Below the pieces are notes generated by a model. That model saw nothing but the letters and a program-made list of their open reading frames with translations. It was not told where the DNA came from and ran no database searches. Shown here piece by piece: positions 25,443 through 35,847 of a stretch of DNA of 64,000 nt. The stretch's first letter is position 1; every line of letters starts with the position of its first letter. This stretch comes from Aspidiotus rigidus (lineage: Eukaryota > Arthropoda > Insecta > Hemiptera > Diaspididae), in assembly GCA_035079385.1 (NCBI GenBank), contig JAVHKY010000044.1, forward strand, positions 1,798,001 through 1,862,000. The letters run 5' to 3'. Both the position numbers and the translations under genes were made by a program.

Positions 25443-25468
25443 AAAAAAAAAAAAAAAAAAAAAAAAAA
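25443..25468. repeat. Homopolymer run of 26 A
   Basis: Uninterrupted A26, one of three runs of the same length in the window. Confidence 0.95.
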
Positions 25469-25639
25469 TGTATTAACCAATATTTGACTTTTTTTCCCCC
25501 TAGCTTGTTGACTCACTTACATACTTTGAATAAGACTGAGTCGTCATGCGCCTGAGTATCCGGGTCTCTTGGTTTTATTTTTTCTAATTGACTGTTACGT
25601 GACGGAAATTTATTTTTCAATTTTTTTCAAAAGATCTGG

Positions 25640-25762
25640 AGCTTTTTTTCCTACGAAGATGTAGAGCTCAAGAGATCTCGATTTTTTCTCTGTCAAGATC
25701 TGGAAACCAAGAGATCTGCATCTTTGTTCCACTCTGATCTGGAATCTCAGAGACTTACCTAA
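25640..25762 (-). repeat. Interspersed repeat (AGATTCCAGATCTGAGT family), copy 2
   Basis: Inverted relative of 22630-22732: AAGATCTGGAAACCAAGAGA and CTGATCTGGAATCTCAGAG are reverse complements of segments there, with scattered differences. Copy boundaries are approximate. Confidence 0.65.
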
Positions 25763-26154
25763 TATTTGTACGTCCGGTAGTAGGTATTACGATTAAGGAA
25801 GTCTCGAGAAGAAGAGACTTTCTTAAAGACTGTTAAGAAATTTGAAAAATGCTATGCAAAAATAAAATCATAAATGACACAGAATATGTAATAATGGGCA
25901 GTATTAATCAAACGATATACATTATCATCAATATTGATGTTCGAAGATTATCTTGGTCATCTTGGTCACTCTTGACGAAAACTGTCCAAGAAATAAAATT
26001 TGCCAGCCAAAAATAAAATCCAAGAGACAGAGAATGTGTATCTTCAGTGACCTGAAATTTGGAAATTGCTATGCAAAAATAAAATCCCGAGTAACAGAGA
26101 ATGCATTTACAGTATTACTTGAGAGACGTCACAACACGTTTTTCCGGTGAGAAC

Positions 26155-26180
26155 TTTTTTTTTTTTTTTTTTTTTTTTTT
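26155..26180. repeat. Homopolymer run of 26 T
   Basis: Uninterrupted T26 followed by CGCTCTCGCC, one of three runs of the same length in the window. Confidence 0.95.
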
Positions 26181-26453
26181 CGCTCTCGCCTTGCCGGAGG
26201 CAAGAGCCCCAAAAAAGGTCAAGTAAAAGTCAAGTACTTTCAGAATTTTTTCTCAGTAGACACCATGTTTTTCACTCTTTTAAAACACTGCGAAAAAAAC
26301 TGAGAGAAACAAAAAGTCTGAGATCAGGAAAGAAAATTATTCTTTCATAATATTCGTTTATTTACCGACGCTCAACAGCTTGGTTATCTGCGTCGCATTA
26401 CTTTGATAATATTTTTGTAGGTTAGGTACATCTTAAACTACTGTACATTCAAA

Positions 26454-26730
26454 TTAAACTGAATTGTATAGATCTACTTCCCGTAAGAATAGAAAAAGTT
26501 TTTGTACGGACTGTTCTAAATCAATGAGAGATTCGTTCACAGCGTGCGATGAAGATCCGAATATCCGTAGTCTTGTTGAGTCGTATTTTGGACAGTAGTT
26601 TAGACAGTGTTCTATTGGCAAGTACAAGTGAGAGCAATAGGTACATTGAAGGACTGACTCCTGAGTAATGAGATGTACGGAGAGAGGAGAATGCTGTTCG
26701 ATCACATCGAGCATATTCAATTGATTCTAC
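26454..26730 (-). pseudogene. LINE reverse transcriptase C-terminal fragment (Cys-His domain)
   Basis: The minus strand encodes 88 open codons with a C..C....L.IEH.L..CP.Y pattern (TYCSHLYLPIEHCLNYCPKY), followed by RLRIFG and ending LFLFLREVDLYNSV. This layout is the terminal CCHC-like domain of I/Jockey/CR1-type LINE polyproteins, where a FLK.TGLY ending is usual. No reverse transcriptase blocks lie next to it, so it is a 5'-truncated fragment. It is on the opposite strand to the host ADAM gene. Confidence 0.75.
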
Positions 26731-27539
26731 TAATCATATTATCGACATTTGATGAATCTATCCGATGAGGTCATAGGAACATCCTTCGATAAATATTTCT
26801 TAGCTTACTATAAGCTCAGTATTCTGCTGTTAGACTAGCTGGAAAGATTATCGCTCCGCTCATTCGCCTCCCAGCCTTGAGAACTTCTAAACTAGAATAG
26901 TACACTAGCGGCCTCATACTTCATATGTTAGGCTAACCAGTTCATGCCCCTGTGTATACGTAGACTCTATATCATTGTGTTTCTTAGCTAACATCCCGGG
27001 TAGTCAATGATGACACCATAGAAACAATCATGATGGAAATTCAAATTAATATAGTATACCAAGGACTTTATGATTATGTTGTATGTTAAACTAATAGGCT
27101 CCATCATACTACGCCTAAGGTACAATTTTTCAGAGTTTCTTCATCAAATCATAGTCATAAATGATGTCATTGTAACAAGACCGGGACGTTTTTTCCAAGA
27201 GCAGTCCCAGCCTTATGGACATAAAGAAAAAAATTTTAATCAATGGCTACTTCGATCGTGGATAAAGCAGAAAAGCTCCGGTATGTCTGATATCAATACA
27301 GGTACTGTATTACTCATTCATACCATGGAAGAAGAGTAGTCAATGATCGACAAGAATTGTATCGAATTTAAAAGAAAAGGCTAGTTTGACATAGTCAATA
27401 ATCAGTTTCATTACCAGCGTATTGATGTGTCAATAGTGAAGTGACACTGAATTCATTAATAAGTGATAGATACAAGAACTAATTCACTGGTCACCTATCT
27501 CGTGAAAACAATTGCATCAAAAATATGGTACCGGAAAAA

Positions 27540-27840
27540 GTGTTTCACTGCGCAAGTTTTCAATGAATCTTTTTGATTTTTTGGTGTTTTCTTCCGAAAG
27601 GTTCAATCAGGAGCGGTATAGAAGCAGAATTGAAAAATTTTCTTCCGTACGCTTTTTATTTCACTTCGAAATCATCGAAAATTCGTCCATTTTCTGACGT
27701 AAAATTTTTTTAGAGCAAAAATTCGGATTTCTGTTCCTATACCGCCTTCCGTTGAAACTTTCTGTATAACATTTCCGAAGATCGAAAAAATTCGTCGGAA
27801 AGTGAAGCTTCGAGAAACTTTTTGCGAAGTCATTCTTTGT
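27540..27840. repeat. Imperfect foldback (inverted repeat) of about 300 bp
   Basis: The left half contains GGTTCAATCAGGAGCGGTAT. The right half holds the diverged inverse: CCTATACCGCC followed by GTTGAAACTTTC. The centre of symmetry is near 27681. Similarity extends outward (TTCTTCCGAAAG against GATCTTCGGAAA), so the two overlapping open frames here, one per strand, encode similar peptides. Identity looks like roughly 70 percent. It resembles an old foldback transposon, and no terminal duplication was found. Confidence 0.6.
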
Positions 27841-28440
27841 CATTCGTTACAAAGCTACCCACGCACGCACGACAAGCTTCGCGTACCGTGACCGTTCGTA
27901 CACCGAACCTTGCAGGGTATTTGGGGATATGTTGTATGCAACTTATCGTACATCGTCACGGTGTTTCTCAACGGGCGTAGCTCATCCTTGATACACTTGT
28001 CATGAGATTACCTGTCAGTTGATCAGAGTTTGAAGAGCCCGCACTGCATAGGAAGGGAATGTGAGGAAGTTTAACAAAAAGAAAATATCGAACACTACTT
28101 GTCTGTGCCAAGTCTTTTAAAACAAACAAACACGAGGTTGAATATGTAAAACACATCTATTTAGGAATCTCGTTTGAGTCTCCACAAGAAAGAGACCGCA
28201 CTTTGAGCGTATTTCATATAAATCTCATCTAAACTTTCTGGTTGTGGATGGCATGGCGCAGACTTTTCCAAGTTATAAACCGCAGAATACAATTTCATTT
28301 CCTCATAATTGTGTAGAAAGGAGATACAAAAAAATGACGGCTTCCTTAACGAAGTTAAACGAGGAACGCAGGGAACCTGTTTTATGATTCGAATGAGATT
28401 TGGTATTGAAAATTCAAAGAAGCCTAGATTTGAAGAACCC

Positions 28441-29975
28441 CTCCTATCATATATAGCTCGAGCGTCGAAATTTTTCTAAGTCCCTCTCCTATCACATATG
28501 GCGCGAGAGTCGAATTTTTTCTAAGTCCCCCCTTCTATCATATATAGCTCGAGAGTCGAAATTTTTCTAAGTTCCCCTCCTATCATCTATAGCTCGAGAT
28601 TCGAAATTTTTTCTAAGTCCCCCTTCTATCATATATAGCTCGAGAGTCAAAATTTTTCTAAGTCCCTCTCCTATCATATATGGCTCGAGAGTCGAAATTT
28701 TTCTAAGTCCCCCTCCTATCATATATGGCTCGAGAGTCGAAATTTTTCTAAGTCCCTCTCCTATCATATATGGCTCGAGATCGAAATTTTTCTAAGTCCC
28801 CCTCCTATCATATATAGCTCGAGAGTCGAAATTTTTCTAAGTCCCTCTCCTATCATATATGGCTCGAGATCGAAATTTTTCTAAGTCCGCCTCCTATCAT
28901 ATATGGCGCGAGAGTCGAATTTTTTCTAAGTCCCCCCTTCTATCATATATAGCTCGAGAGTCGAAATTTTTTCCAAGTCCCTCTCCTATCATATATGGCT
29001 CGAGAGTCGAAATTTTTCCAAGTCCCCCTTCTATCATATATAGCTCGAGAGTCGAAATTTTTCTAAGTTCCCCTCCTATCATCTATAGCTCTCGAGAGTC
29101 GAAATTTTTCCAAGTCCCCCTCCTATCATATATGGCTCGAGAGTCGAAATTTTTCTAAGTCCCCCTCCTATCATATATAGCTCGAGAGTCGAAATTTTTC
29201 TAAGTTCCCCTCCTATCATCTATAGCTCGAGATTCGAAATTTTTTCTAAGTCCCCCTTCTATCATATATAGCTCGAGAGTCAAAATTTTTCTAAGTCCCT
29301 CTCCTATCATATATGGCTCGAGATCGAAATTTTTCTAAGTCCGCCTCCTATCATATATGGCGCGAGAGTCGAATTTTTTCTAAGTCCCCCCTTCTATCAT
29401 ATATAGCTCGAGAGTCGAAATTTTTTCCAAGTCCCTCTCCTATCATATATGGCTCGAGAGTCGAAATTTTTCCAAGTCCCCCTTCTATCATATATAGCTC
29501 GAGAGTCGAAATTTTTCTAAGTTCCCCTCCTATCATCTATAGCTCTCGAGAGTCGAAATTTTTCCAAGTCCCCCTCCTATCATATATGGCTCGAGAGTCG
29601 AAATTTTTCTAAGTCCCCCTCCTATCATATATAGCTCGAGAGTCGAAATTTTTCTAAGTTCCCCTCCTATCATCTATAGCTCGAGATTCGAAATTTTTTC
29701 CAAGTCCCCCTTCTATCATATATAGCTCGAGAGTCAAAATTTTTCTAAGTCCCTCTCCTATCATATATGGCTCGAGAGTCGAAATTTTTCTAAGTCCCCC
29801 TCCTATCATATATGGCTCGAGAGTCGAAATTTTTCTAAGTCCCCCTCCTATCATATATAGCTCGAGAGTCGAAATTTTTCTAAGTCCCTCTCCTATCATA
29901 TATGGCTCGAGATCGAAATTTTTCTAAGTCCCCCTCCTATCATATATAGCTCGAGAGTCGAAATTTTTCTAAGTT
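28441..29975. repeat. Minisatellite array, about 33 units of roughly 45 bp
   Basis: The unit reads CTATCATATATAGCTCGAGA, then GTCGAAATTTTTCTAAGTCC, then CCCTC. Variants include GGCTCGAG, GCGCGAG, TCATCTATAG and a 2-bp deletion (CTCGAGATCGAAA). Each unit carries a CTCGAG palindrome. The segment from 28840 recurs at an offset of 454 bp (from 29294) without a difference I can see for about 400 bp, so about ten units form a higher-order repeat present twice. The 99-codon frames at 28859 and 29313 are identical for this reason. They are repeat read-through and not genes. Confidence 0.95.
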
Positions 29976-29982
29976 TTTCGCT

Positions 29983-30030
29983 GGACGGCGCACGGCGGAC
30001 GGCGGACGGCGGACGGCGGACGGCGCACGG
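29983..30030. repeat. CGGACGG short tandem block
   Basis: About seven copies of a 7-bp unit GGACGGC with two GCACGGC variants. It is the only strongly GC-rich stretch in the array. Related GGCGGAC/GCACGGCG text sits at the same place in the other copies of the element (54210-54255, 35785-35805), so it is part of the element. Confidence 0.9.
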
Positions 30031-30134
30031 CAGATTTCTCAAATAGCCCCCCATAAAACAGGTTCCCTGTTAATAATGAAATGTGACATGAGGTAGCGCA
30101 GAAAGGTATTGTGTGGCATATATTGTCTGCGGAA

Positions 30135-33100
30135 TCACTTCTCGTTCGGCCAAACAGTATTCACTATCCACTCCAAGTAAGCGGATACTCGCGTGTAAAT
30201 GGCTGGTTTACCACTTCCGCAATCTTGGTCGCCCAAGGAGGTAACACCCACTTGTACGTACAGGCACGTGTCTCGTTTGTATTTTACCGGACCACCAGAA
30301 TCACCCTGCGGAATAAATAATTATCAACCCTTCTGCAGAATTGTTGTAGGATGAAAAGAGAAACATACCGTGCAAGTATCCTTCCTACTATCCAGGTTTC
30401 CAGCGCAAACCATATTTTTCCCGTCAAAACCTTTGTCTAAATGGCTATCGGAGGCATATGGTTCTGTACAAAGATCGTTTTTAAAAATCCTCACGTTCGC
30501 CCACAGTAGAAGATCAGCAACATCAGCACCTACGACGAAGAGAATTTTTAGTTTCATGAGTATGTGGATGTAAGTGAGTATAACCTGAAAATGCACGTAA
30601 GAAGTAACGGCAGTGTATCTCTTGAAGCCTGTAACTGCGCTGCCAGGTTTGAATTCTATTCTCCTTTCACATAAATATTTCTCGGAATCCCCATTTACCA
30701 TTTCCTTAATTTATACACGTATCTCAAAGTTCAAAATTGTTACAAATATAATAATTTCAAGGTCGACACTTTTCTAAGTTCTCTCTCTCCCTTTCATACA
30801 TCGATTTTTACCACTTGTCCAGTAAGAATTTTCTCTAGCTTCCTCCCCCTCCCCCCTCACAGGTGTCTCTCTATTCTACAATTCTCTAAAATAAGTCAAA
30901 GGCCCGCACCGTCCGCAATCATAATTTTCCGGAACGACGGCGAACGGTGGACATTTTTTTACCTGATAACCCTTTCAAAAAAACATTTAAAATTTCTTTT
31001 CCTTTTCCAGAATCCTATTTTCCATGAGCTATTCGATGATTGATGAGAGAAATTTTCAACAATTTTCTCTTATCACCAATTTCAGACGTCTAATCATTCG
31101 AACTAGGCACCAGAACCATTTTACCCACGCCGAGCTCTTGTTATCATCATAATCAGCTCTGTGATTCTGGCTTACAACGCTCAAAATTTTCCAATCTCTC
31201 TTCTTTGAAGAATTAGAAATGGAATTAGAATTTTGTCGTAGTATGCAAACTCACCTGTATCATTGACGCCCCAACCGGAGATGATAGAGCGATCAGTTAA
31301 ATTTGACGGAATAGAATATTCCGTGTGCAAACATATTGGTCTCATGAATGGACTGAATGTAACTGCCTTCTTCAGTTGATACAAAGCTATATCATGATTA
31401 GTTTTCGGTTCATTATAATTCGGGTGATTGTAGATTTTTATAATTTCGAATACGTTTTTGTTCAACTTATCGGAGGTCATCTCATGCCGATCTAAAAGTC
31501 CAAGCGCCGCCCATCTTACTTCACTGAGATTGAAAAAAGGAATATGAAACTCAAATTACGTATAAATTAGTATGTTTTGAGGTACACTAACCAAAATAAA
31601 ACTCACGGGTTCTTTGGCGGAGTGGAACGAATGGTGGTGACAGGAAACCTATTTTATGGGGAATCTATGACGTCATCAAATTGTGACGTCACAGATCTAG
31701 ACTTCAGAGCTACATGTAATTGGAGGGGGACTCGTGAAAATTTCGACTTCCAAGGTAATAGAGGAGGGTAGCAGAGGACTTGGAAAAAATGTCGACCTCC
31801 GACCCATATGTGATAGGAGGCCGACCTCTAAACGACCTTGAGATTGTCTTTTTATGACACCACCCCTCCCCCGGTAAAATAGATTCCTTGTTCTAATGGA
31901 TTAAAGTGATAAAATAGCAGAGAGATGAAATAATTTCTCGAAAATTGTATAAAGCGCTCAACGACGACAGAAAGTTGTTACTCCATGTTTTTTTGACAAT
32001 TACGTTTTACAATTTCCCATTTTTAGACTCATGCCTCGTAAGTCATTCCAACATCAACCACTCAAAATTATGACTATAAGTGAATGGAATTGAATACTTA
32101 CTTTATCCTACCCGCATTAGTACAATGTGCTGCGCTCAATATAAAACGTTCGCTAATTAAAGTTCCACCACAAAACCAGATGATATTGTTAACATCACTT
32201 CCACCGCCGATCATTGCCTGCGAGAAAACGAGAGTAGTGATGAGGAAAAATCATTTTACAAGTTTAATTAATAATGTGCCTTAGTCGAAAACTGTACCAT
32301 ATGAGGATACTGTTTTTCTACAGCTTCTTTACCCTCGACTACCAACACTTCGGTGTCTGAACCGCAGTCCATTTCTTCTGTACATGTTGTTGGCTCGTCA
32401 ATTAATCCAGTAACACATTTTGTTACATACCTACTTTTCGCATATTCGGTACATTCTGCCAGGGATCAATAATAAAACAAAAAAATCTCTAGCGTTATTT
32501 CTCGTGATTAAATCAATTAAAGGACTTACAATGCTGATAAAAAGATTACGGTACAATAAATATTGACGATGTTGACTGGTCATTTCCTCAATTGGTACTG
32601 CATTGTCTATTTTCAGACAAACGATCAGAAGAATATGACAAAATCGACAATTTTGTACGTTCTCCAGAGAATTTAGAAGATTTTTTCAGCATAAAAAATG
32701 CAATCGAGAAAAATAGAACTCAACTTGAGGAACAATGGAATTTTATGAACTCACTTCTACGCGCAATTTGAACAACATTTCTCTTTGGTGGTGAAGTAGG
32801 CCTAGGCGATGGATTTGAGACTGAAATAGGTGGACGAACCGTAGTCGCCTTTGTTCTCTCAGGGCAGCAGATTTTCTTAATGTTTCTATTCGAACCGCAA
32901 CTATGTTCATTCGTGGTGTTGAGAATATTTTTAGACCATTCACAGTCAGCGACTCGCTTACACGTCCAGCGAATTTCTGGTATGTTATACTTGTTACATA
33001 TTGCCTCTGTGCGAACAAAAATTACATACCTCCAATATTGATTTGAAATAAATTCAAAGATAAGAGTGTTGCTTGAAAAGTATTTGAAACTTGTCGTAAG

Positions 33101-33687
33101 ATTTGTTAATCCGATTGCCTAATCATTACCTCCCTTCTCCAGCTCGTAGGGCCCGACTTTGGCTTATGCGATGGCTATCGTATGAGTCTAGCAACCCTGT
33201 TCTATTTGATAAAAGTATGAAATTTGGTATACTTCTTCATCTCACTGTCAAAAATCAAATCCGATCGGGAGACACGTTCCCAGACCCTCAAGACCATCTC
33301 AGGAAGGCAATTTTCCGAAAAATTTTGATATTTCAAAAATATTGGACGAAGTAGGTAAAAATACGTCAGTTCTAAATTATTCTACACAAAATTTCTCATA
33401 AAATCTAGTAATATTCGATGTTGACTAACAAAATCCCCCCTCTCCCAAAACGTTTCCAAATTCGACTTTCCAGTATTATTGGCGCTGAAAGGAGGGGGAT
33501 GCTAAATTTTGTATGCCTCTTATTGCGCCAGGTCTGGTAAAACCGACAAGGGTACGATACAACGGATAAAAAACTAATAATAAAAATACTTACGTTCGTT
33601 ATTTTGAGTATTCTGTCCGTGGCTTATCACAGCTGTGAATGAGAGTATGAGAAATATTCCTCCTTCAGAAATCACAAAATGATTCAT
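30135..33687 (-). CDS. CLIP-domain serine protease (S1A, CLIPC-like), complete
   Basis: Seven exons on the minus strand join in phase: 33687-33594, 33006-32755, 32455-32298, 32217-32102, 31523-31255, 30529-30369 and 30305-30135. All have GT-AG ends. The product is 406 residues. Order: signal peptide (hydrophobic [11 protein letters not shown]), then a six-cysteine CLIP-like domain (residues about 34-81) with the spacing C-C-C-C-CC, then a Ser/Thr/Pro-rich linker, then the catalytic domain from VVEGKEA. Catalytic residues are His in ILSAAHC, Asp in HDIALYQL and Ser in GDSGGP. The Asp before TCTGDSGG predicts trypsin-like cleavage. The activation site reads EVL/VVEG with Leu where Lys or Arg is usual, which fits CLIPC enzymes (snake, persephone, Manduca HP21 type). 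Such enzymes act in haemolymph cascades for Toll or melanisation. The gene is nested antisense in the ADAM intron. Model strong, orthologue unknown. Confidence 0.93.
31641..31893. mobile_element. Helentron-like element relic, copy E, inside a protease intron
   Basis: Ends are AGGAAACCTATTTTATGGGG at the left and GGTAAAATAGATTCCTTGTT at the right, a decayed inverted pair. Inside lie a doubled TGACGTCA block and two or three worn minisatellite units in the opposite orientation to the array of copy A. It sits in the intron between exons 4 and 5 of the CLIP protease gene (31524-32101), away from both splice sites. Another degenerate stretch of the same type may lie at 30760-30990 in the following intron. 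Confidence 0.65.
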
Positions 33688-35403
33688 TTGGCCGAGATGA
33701 ATAACACGATGAATTGAAAACAAAAACTTTAAAAATATTGCTCAAGAGGTCCAAAAAGCTTTACCGGCATATCAGTAATAGATGAACGTTAGAATCTCGA
33801 GATAGACCATTACTAAACTCCATATCGAACAGTATAATAAGTTCGAAGAAAAAAAATAAAAGATTACAAACTGGTTTCAAGCATATTTATGCAGGATGCC
33901 TTGTGAGTCACGTAAGTTTATTTGACCAACTATACACTGACGTAAATTAGTCACATTTCAATAATATATCAAAAATCTTTTTAATCAAGAATGTACCCCA
34001 TTGACGAAATTCGGAAAGTCCATTAATACGGATACATCATACCCCGGGTCTTGCATAGACGAATTGGAAACTAGTTTTTTCTCACATGGACGTCCGTTCA
34101 CATCCGATGTAATTTCATTTCCTCATTTTCAACTCTTCCATCCTAACAATCGCGAGCTTAACTTTTTTTTTTTCTTCTTCATTTCAATACCACACCAGAC
34201 TTGGGAAAATAAAGAGATGGGAAATAATATTCCTGTTTTTAGTATCGTTGGGTAGTGAGGGTAACAATTTATTCCAAACTACACATATTTTTCTGCAATA
34301 TTTCTTGATAAAATAAACGTAAAAAACGTGGGTAATATTAATTATTCAAAAAAGAAACGTATTACATATTGCAACTTGCGAATCTCGAATTTAAAAAATT
34401 TACAAAAACTTGCGTGGAACGGAATAAAAACGGGTTTTATCGCGTTTATCGGTTTGCATACATTTGTACAACTTCGCTTTGGTTTGACATGCGAGATTCG
34501 TCTTCCTGTCATCATTATGTGAGAATACGAGTTGTTGATTTTGGCAAATCATCAACAGCTACTGAACATGTTAGTCCGTTGGAGTATAATTCACAATCCA
34601 CAGCATCGTCAGTAACAGACTCTACTCATTATTATTGATAAGAGAAAGAATATCGAGCTTCTTAACATACCGTTAGAACTGTTTCTCTGTGATGACCCAT
34701 CAGACTATATGACATTTCTCCTAGTAAAAAAATGTACACAAGTACCATTTTTGAAAACGAAATTTCCAAAGTGTTTCCCTTTTTTTTTTCGATCCTATCT
34801 GATATAGCATGTCTCGTATTTTATGGATTAACCGATGATGTCTGCCGAGTGTAAAGGTTAATAAACTTCTACTGAAATGATAACATTCGTAAATCTGTGA
34901 AATATTGACGTCGGGTTTCTAAGAGATTCCAAAGAAATTTATAGTACGCGCTAGTGTTGGGATTGCAGAAAACCTTGACAAGCTGACCAGCCATAGCACT
35001 GAGGTCCCCATGATTTACAACCAATTATGCGAGTGCTCTAACGAAGTCTCTGCGTACCAATAAAAGAGCGAAAGCACAACAATTCTAAATTTGTCATAGA
35101 CAAGGTCGGTAATGGAGTACTTGAAATCGATAGGGAGAAGCAACTTCAGTTCCTCGAATAAGAATAAGATTCTTACTTTCAGCGATTTTACGAAGCTACA
35201 AACCCCGAAGATTTACAGACGCATAATAATTTATGAGACGAGTGTCGGTGAGACGAGCTTACTATACTGGTTTGAACGAAGACAAGGTATTGCTTTTTCC
35301 TCCCTTTATTTTGAGAAAGAGAACTCGCCATTTCTTTCGTCGGCGGTTCGCGTCCGCTACTGGAAAACTCGTGGGTTCTACAACATAGACGAACGAGGGG
35401 TGG
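33688..35403. other. ADAM intron, upstream flank of the protease gene
   Basis: The first part should carry the protease promoter on the minus strand. I could not pick out a core element with confidence. The frame at 35112-35438 and others are unrecognised and probably chance. Confidence 0.45.
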
Positions 35404-35847
35404 TAAAGAACCTGTTTTATCGGGCGCATGGGGTCTGAAAAATGTTGATGTACCAGGTCTATGATGTCATCTCAATTGTGACGTCACAGACCCGGACTTT
35501 GGAGCTATATATAATAAGAAAAGGACTTGGAAAAATTCCGACCTACAAGCTATTTATGATTTGACGTCCGAGCTATAATTATATGACAGGAGAGGAACTT
35601 AGAATACCTTAGAAGGACGTGCTGAGTCTTATGGTACTCGAAGTGTTGCATACCTAGCTCGTTGAAGGGGCTCAGTCAATTTATGTATGAATCGTTGCAT
35701 ATCTAGTTACTCAAAGGGGGTATCTTTCAACCGACCACCAAGCTATATAATTATGACAGAAAGGGGACTTGGAGAATTTTGCCGGTGGGCCGGACGGCGG
35801 ACCTTCTTTCCGAAAAAACTTCCGACAAAACAGGTTCCCTGTTAAAA
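35404..35847. mobile_element. Helentron-like element relic, copy D
   Basis: Starts at AGAACCTGTTTTATCGGG and ends at ACAAAACAGGTTCCCTGTTA, the same inverted terminal pair as copy A. It contains the GACGTCATC/TGACGTCA block, several diverged minisatellite units in the opposite orientation to copy A, and a GGCCGGACGGCGGACC remnant near the right end. No coding capacity. Confidence 0.72.

Larger units (their letters stand above)
25032..26453. other. ADAM intron: repeats, no gene
   Basis: Holds A26 (25443-25468), T26 (26155-26180), clustered GTCAAGTA motifs at both ends (25380-25410 and 26218-26240), a second copy of the GATCT-rich repeat (25640-25762), and three partial copies of a CAAAAATAAAATC...ACAGAGAATG unit (near 25855, 26010 and 26074). 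The paired GTCAAGTA clusters could be the ends of one inserted element of about 860 bp, but I cannot show a target-site duplication. Confidence 0.5.
28336..30073 (+). mobile_element. Helentron-like (HINE/DINE-1 type) element with internal minisatellite, copy A
   Basis: The left end is TTCCTTAACGAAGTTAAACG followed by AGGGAACCTGTTTTATG (28370-28386). The same 17 bases recur inverted at the right (30052-30068), and the element ends in a small stem AACAG/CTGTT and then TTAA. Between them come a short unique block, a long minisatellite (28441-29975) and a CGGACGG block. Inverted subterminal repeats, central tandem repeats and a 3' hairpin are, as established for Drosophila DINE-1 and relatives, the architecture of Helentron-associated non-autonomous elements. 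I see no coding capacity. The same ends bound at least four other copies in the window, so the boundaries are well supported. The alternative is a MITE with unusual internal expansion. The right end lies only 62 bp past the stop codon of the CLIP protease gene. Confidence 0.75.

Noticed and set aside
28859..29612. Two identical 99-codon open frames (MARDRNF...)
   Set aside because: They are read-through of the 45-bp minisatellite; identity comes from the 454-bp higher-order duplication, and frames on the other strand are equally open.
28441..29975. CRISPR-like array of regular repeats
   Set aside because: The whole 45-bp unit repeats with no unique spacers, it lies inside a eukaryotic mobile element, and no cas genes exist here.
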